This document shows positions 58,287-64,000 of a stretch of DNA of 64,000 nucleotides, piece after piece. The translations under genes were made by a program, and so were the position numbers. The first letter of the stretch is position 1. The number at the start of each line of letters is the position of its first letter. The stretch comes from Schistosoma mansoni. Its lineage: Eukaryota > Platyhelminthes > Trematoda > Strigeidida > Schistosomatidae. Location of the stretch: assembly GCF_000237925.1 (NCBI RefSeq), contig NC_031496.1:25537510-25601509 (forward strand), in the 5' to 3' direction. The notes beneath the pieces were generated by a model. It was given only the letters and a program-made list of their open reading frames with translations. It was not told the origin of the DNA and did no database searches.

Positions 58287-61200
58287 GAACATAATGATTT
58301 GGCTAGTTCTGTTGACTGGGTGTCTTGCGATGAAATAATTTCGATTGCTGATGATCGAGCTGTTAAAAGTTGGAATCTGATATCAGATCAAGTGTCAGAC
58401 TTATTCAGCTTGCCCCAAAATGTATTTCCAACATGTATTGACCGGCTTCCCAGACAAAGGACAAAACACTCTACTAAGACTTCAAGAGAAAGTGAAATAT
58501 TCTTGCTCGGAGCTACTGATGGTAAATTTACACGATAGTTTTTGAGGTATTTCAGGGAAATGTTACATCATTTCTAAAGAGAAAAGAATAGAACGAACTT
58601 CAGATGCTCATCAAGGGGCTGTTCTATCTGCGAAATGGGATTTCGATGGAACTTCTTTTGCTACATGTTAGTGTACATCATGCAAATAACATTGTCCATT
58701 TAGCTGGAGAAGACGGACAAATAAAAATTTGGTCACGGAGTGGGATGTTAAGATCCACCTTGTGTCAACACAGTAACTTGTTTTTATATTGTTTAACGAA
58801 TTTTTTCGCGATCAGGTTATCCTATCTACTCGATTTCATGGGGTGCTAACTCCAATATGATGCTTTTTTCCCTTGATAGACAACTAGTTACACAATCTCT
58901 TCAAGCAAATGTCAAACCTTTTTCTGTAAGTAAGTTAAACACCTCAAACACTTGCTTCCTATAGTGGAGAGCTCATGATGGTGTCATTTTGCAAGTTGAT
59001 TGGAATGTCATCAACAATCAACTTATTTCCGCTTCAGAGGATTGTAAATACAAAGTAAAATGCCATGGTTGTAACCGTATCTCAGGTATGGGACAGTTAC
59101 GGGAGGCTCTTATATTCGAGTGCGCCTTTTGAATATCCAGTTACTTCAATCTCATGGTCTCCTGATGGTCAGTTATTTGCAGTTGGATCATATGCTACCG
59201 TAGTGTTGTGTGATAAACTTGGGGTGAGTTTACGATATTTGTCTTGTATCGTTCACTGTTGGTCTGATGTGAAAGGAGATTTCCATCACAACTTTATTTA
59301 GTTGTGGGATATTAATTATACTTTAATCCCTGGAAATGACTTACACTTAAAGGCTCAAAGAAGTAGAACATAACAATACTGAAGTCATTGTTTAAAATGA
59401 GGATGCAAAACATAAACATATTATCTGTACTACTTTAGGATAAAACTAAGAAAAAGATTTTAAACTGTCAAACTTTGCCCTCTGTGAGGAATTAGCAACT
59501 CTGTTTCCTGTGTTTTGAAAACGCTGAAGAACCTCAGTAATGTTTTAGGATGAATATAGTCTCGTGAGTTACATTTTAGATCAATCGAAGATATTATCTT
59601 AGATACGTGTTTATCGGCAACGTTTGGTTTTTTCGGAGCAACTGATCTATAAAAACATTTTGGAAATTAAGTTCACATTCGCATTTTGGTAACAGTTTGC
59701 AGTCAGTCTATCATCCTTTCTGGTTGCAACGCTTAAGCTGTAGACATACAGTTACGGTGAACCTATAAGAAAGTATAAAATTATAGTTACGTCAAGTCTT
59801 TGTAGGTCTTAGTTTCGTTACTTATCTATTCTAGGTTCTATTGCTCACTGTATTTGGCTATTTGATTTTAGAAAAAAAATGTATTGCACGAACTCTATCA
59901 GTTTAGCATAAATTCATAAGTAGATGATTCAAAAATTCTCTTGCAAAATAGTCTTTCGGTTTTGTTAATCATCCTGATTCAAACCTTAAATCAAAGGTTT
60001 TATAGTTCTGTAGTGTTCAATAAAGGCTATTCAAAGTTTACATAAGATTGATAAAGGTGCAGTCTAATTGATTTGGAGATACGTACTCACATATTTTGTG
60101 CAGTTATGAGTATAAACTTGAGTGTTTTTAATGTTGGTTTTCATGTACTGACTAAAAGTGCAACAATGGGTTTATTAGGCATTATATTGTTTAGTTAATT
60201 TTACTAAATTGAAAAAAAGGATTTGGTATACATCTATAGAACATGTGTCTTTATCTGATGCCACTATATTTGGAGCTCAGTTGGGAATTAAAAGTTTATT
60301 TAATTAATTTTGGGTCGAACTATCTGTACAAAATACTAACAATTCTATTCTGAAGTAGAAAAATTCAACAGTTCTGCGTTGTTAGAACTGAGCTGAGCTG
60401 TTGAAATTTAAGTGTCATGGAAATGAAACGAATTCCTCTTATTCACTATGTTTAGTACCTCGGTTTAGATTTTTGCGTTTGTTAGCACTCATAAACATAG
60501 CGCATCTTCAACCATTTTGAACCTGATACTCATGGAGTGGTTCAAGATTGTATCACTGCGTTTATTCAAAGTATTTGAATTATAGTAGGAACTGGGAATC
60601 CCAGAAATAAATCAATTTGACCAAGAAGTACTAGATGACCACAAACGAACGTATGGTATTTGGAATTCAAAATCAAGCAGTCACCAAGTACAAACAAATC
60701 ATTAGTTCATACAAACACCACAACCACTTACAGTCGTTTCCACTGAGTCATTCAAGAATCGATATAGATGTATTCTATCTTATAATCGCGCAACTCAGTT
60801 TAAATTCAAAATAGAATCATTTTAGTGTTGATAACTGAAATCAATATATATCGAGTCCAATATCCTAGGGCTTCATGTTAGTGACTGTTGTGACTGGCGA
60901 TAACAGAGAAACCGCTAGAGGTCAGCAAGCATAGAACAGCTATTTTGTTGTAATTTCGGGTTTCTGGCAAGTCTGGATTTCAGAGAATACTCTGCAAGTT
61001 TCAGTAAAGAGATGAATTTGATACATTTTGATCGCATTAAAAGTGGAGAAGACGTCACCATTGATATTAAGTCATGGTCGTACCATTTCATTGATTGACT
61101 GAAGTTTTTATTGTATGCCATTGGATTCCGACTCAGTGACCACAGTCCCCTGGTTTTTAATGGTTCCTCAATAAACATCTGTTCGTTGTATTACGCTACA

Positions 61201-62625
61201 TTTTTAATATCACCTAAAGCAATCTGCATTAACTTAAATTTTATGTCCTGAATTTTTAACTTACAGTGGATTCATGCTTTAGAGGAAACACAAACTGGTA
61301 GTATTCTGAGTATCAAATGGTCTCCTGATGGTAATCAAATAGCATGCGCTGGTGGAAATGGTCGAATAATTAATGGATATGTTATTGAAAGGTGTTTAGA
61401 ATGGAATGGTTTTGAAGCATTGTTAGCAGATGAACGAACTGTTGTATTACAAAATCTACGAGATGAATCGGTAGAACGTCTAGAATTCCGTGATCGCGTA
61501 TCAAAAGCATCATTCAGTTTCAATTACTTTATTGTGGTAACTAGCACACAGTGTTATGTATACAAGTGAGTGTTTAGTATTTTATTTATAAACCAATTTA
61601 TCGTCTAATTCTGAAATCAATTTCAGCGCTGTTTGAGATCAATTAGGAAACTTTAGAAAACCATAAAGCACTTGATGGTTATATATATATATATAATGAA
61701 CTACATCAGATATGATTTCATTAATGAGCACATGATAGTCGTCCAACTGAATGGTTTGAAGAGATAAGTCCAATTTGGATGGCAGGACAAACTCAGTAAG
61801 CCACTAATGTATCTTTCAATTTATTTGTAGAACAGATAGTTAGCCAAAATTAACGGTACATTTCGTTCTTTACATTCTGCATTAATAAAATGGAGATCAA
61901 ATTTAATATTTTCATCTCAACTACCTTAAGTCGTTTGAAATATAAAAAAGTCAAATAATTAGTGAATATTTTAAGTAAGTAAGTTCACTGCATACCAAAG
62001 GACATGATGATAAACCCAAGCTAAGAATTGTCATCACAAAATTGAGTCAAGGCAGTATTTACACAATCAAATAGTTGTCTAATATCACAATATTATGAAA
62101 ATCAGAGATTACAGCTAGTACTTATTAAAATAATTCAAGTAGTTACTATTTAGTGTTACTAAAACTTGTGACTAAACTGTAGTGTTCAGACCATGTGGTA
62201 AAGATATATGCATACGTAAAGAGAGTAATCAGTTACTGTTCCTAATATCAACAAAGGAAAAGTGTAGACCTCAGAAACGAAATTCGTATTCGTTTCACAA
62301 GCTAGTGAACACATGAACTCAATAACCTAGAGGATGACGCGCCTAGGATTTGAAACAACTGGCACAAGGTCCGCGTCACAGTATGGAAATAACCAATAGT
62401 GCACAGGGGAATCCAGAGGACGAGTTTCAAGTTAGGCTAACACCAAAAATTACCAGACTTTAGGTAATTTCTGTTTCAAGACGTCCATCATTATTTGTTA
62501 GTTTAATTATATATTACAATCTTTAACTTTTTTAAAAATTTATTTTTCAGTATTAAAAATTTTAATACACCTACGATTGTTGAACTTAAAGAGTCCAGCG
62601 TTACTCATATTTCTCAATGTCAGAA
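58287..62625 (+). CDS. IFT80: IFT80, WD40 subunit of intraflagellar transport complex B (5' part, continues past window)
   Basis: IFT80 is a WD-repeat component of the IFT-B train in cilia and flagella. Exons: about 58287-58521, 58556-58666, 58704-58772, 58816-58925, 58965-59054, 59086-59223, 61267-61565 and 62551-62625. All phases agree. Characteristic readings: [19 protein letters not shown] (nearly the human sequence), [58 protein letters not shown] and QCYVYNIKNFNTP. About 310 residues are covered of roughly 770 in the human protein. The start is unresolved: [11 protein letters not shown] matches KHQELVSCVGW, but a stop lies just upstream and no AG acceptor separates them. An ATG at 58187 (MKIKVV, cf. 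human MRLKIS) may be the real start. The last exon expected here ends at a donor with two bases over; the next exon is not seen before 64000. Confidence 0.92.
60575..60730 (+). repeat. Dispersed repeat, copy B (inside the long IFT80 intron)
   Basis: Matches 16845-17000 in block order (aatcccagaaa, gtatttggaattcaaa, caaacaccaca). Located in the 2-kb intron 59224-61266. Confidence 0.5.
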
Positions 62626-64000
62626 GTGAGTTACTTAAAATCTTACTGTTTTGTATTGATATTTTAATCATTCAAATGGTTAAAAAAGATTTTCATGAGT
62701 GAAAATACCTGACTAATCAGTATACCACAATATCTAACTTACTAAAATCTAGATCATGTAAAAGCTTCGAATCAACGTTTTCTTATAAGTTTGACTTCTG
62801 ATTGTGAAAGTATAATCTTCAGGCAATATAAATTTATCGAAAATTCAAAATTTGCAAAATGACCAGAAGAATAATGCTTCAGCCACCAAAGCATAGTTCA
62901 TAGATAATATAGGACCTAATATGAATACTTATCAGTTCAACTTGTCACATCACTACATTAGCTTATTGAGAGAAAAATTTCTGTGATAAGAAGCTGAGGA
63001 TTGTAAATGCTGTTAAGCGCTGTAGGAAGCTAAACGTACAAATACGAATTAAAGGAAACAAAAGAAACCAACGCACAGGAAGCATAAATTAGTACTAATT
63101 TAGGGTTTTGTAGGAAACAAAGGCGTAAATACAAATATGACTATGTGACAACTGTTATGTTTTTGGCTTAAGATTCATTCTGAGTGTGAAATCAATGCCT
63201 TACACAAATGCCTACGTAAGGACTAAAGAGCGTCATGCTACTTGTGCAACTGATTAAAATTGGAGTTGTTAATGAGACTCTATTCTAACCGAATAGTCTG
63301 AATTTGAAAAGTCTCCAATCTTATAGTTCACATAATGGGCTCTTCGAAGTTAAGCATGTAAACTATCGGATGCCGGCCCAGCAATCTAGGGGCTAGAAGC
63401 CATCTATGATGACCGGAGAATTCAAGCTTGATTCCCAGAGGGGCTGTGGATTAGCCATGCTAAGGAGTCCCATACTATGGCTGTCCAGTGCCCTCTGGTT
63501 TTTATCAGTTCAAGATGTAAACTACAAAATGCTACTATCTCCACAAATCCTTAAATTAATTAAGTCTTCAGTCCATAATTACTGGCGTTTTAAATCAAGT
63601 ATTGATTTGGGGACTTAAGTCGATAGAATTCTCATACCACTTAGTTCATCTCAAAGTTCTTATCTCCATATTACATAATTATTAATATATTTCTGACTAC
63701 TTTAATACTTTGTTAGCGCTGCAAATAAGCTTGCTGTAAAGTTATTTACTTCATTACTCATCCTAATTTACTAGTGCCTAATAGCATCAAAATCCAAGTG
63801 TCAACAGTGGTAGTTTTTGTCGTTTTAAATTAGAGTAATCTACTAGTAAAACCATAAGTGAGATCATCCCATCACGTTTTCGATTGGATTTCCTTTAAAA
63901 TGTGATGAACATTCAGTGATAATTGGAAAATAAGCTACGCTTTGTTTTACTTAGGATTTACTCTTTCTCCACGTAATCAGAGCCTTTCGTCTTATTTAAA
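62626..64000. other. Probable IFT80 intron; no further exon identified
   Basis: After the donor at 62626 (gtgagt) I looked for the next expected IFT80 segment (…LLVDG…) with an AG acceptor and did not find it. The sequence is AT-rich and contains the SINE copy at 63360-63580. Confidence 0.4.
63360..63580 (+). repeat. Degenerate tRNA-headed SINE in the 3' flank/intron of IFT80
   Basis: Block order ggatgccggcccagcaatct (tRNA-like head), gattcccagag (decayed B box), gctaaggagtcccatacta, ctgtccagtgccctctggtt, then atctccacaaatcc follows the 402-bp unit. Old, strongly diverged copy. Confidence 0.65.

Overview
The window looks like nuclear DNA of a blood fluke (Schistosoma or a close trematode relative). 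It is AT-rich and intron-bearing, with very short introns at the 5' end of one gene and long repeat-filled introns further in. It is crowded with RTE-type (SR2-like) and CR1-type LINEs, Penelope-like and Ty3/Gypsy remnants, and a tRNA-headed SINE of Sm-alpha type. The species call is inference from these families.

Only about 7% of the window is recognisable host coding sequence, in four loci. (1) Two tandem tetraspanin genes lie on the minus strand (about 23239-21401 and 29966-28100). The second is complete at 222 residues. The first shares its exon sizes and phases but carries one extra intron. (2) A minus-strand locus encodes the two alpha-like subunits of RNA polymerases I and III: AC40/RPAC1 (50275-44437) followed by AC19/RPAC2 (42504 to about 40152). 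The last recognised RPAC1 exon ends in phase 0 on a strong donor and the first RPAC2 exon begins in phase 0 without an ATG. The locus may therefore make a covalent AC40-AC19 fusion, or be a two-gene transcript resolved by spliced-leader trans-splicing. This is the most interesting thing here. (3) The 5' part of IFT80, a WD40 subunit of the ciliary IFT-B complex, is on the plus strand (58287-62625, running on past the window). (4) An unrecognised 99-residue basic ORF (50774-51073) lies head-to-head with RPAC1.

Layout: 1-9.1 kb is CR1 and Ty3/Gypsy remnants. 11.4-15.8 kb is a nearly full-length CR1 LINE, with a 23-bp match to a pUC polylinker at 15320-15342 (cloning artefact). 18.1-20.75 kb is an RTE LINE with most of its RT core deleted. 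21.4-30 kb holds the tetraspanins, separated by Penelope and SINE material and a 200-N gap inside a 402-bp tandem repeat. 30.7-35 kb is a CR1-type ORF1 with a PHD finger, an LTR-like stretch and a second CR1 copy. 36.7-38.85 kb is another RTE copy. 40.1-50.3 kb is the RPAC locus. 51.2-51.7 kb is a foldback DNA element with perfect 76-bp terminal inverted repeats. 52.3-55.1 kb is RTE and SINE debris in inverted arrangement. 58.2-64 kb is IFT80.

The host genes have no obvious shared pathway beyond the two polymerase subunits, which pair with each other in the AC40/AC19 heterodimer. All exon models were read by eye from splice signals, phase and remembered family sequences. No alignment or transcript evidence was available.
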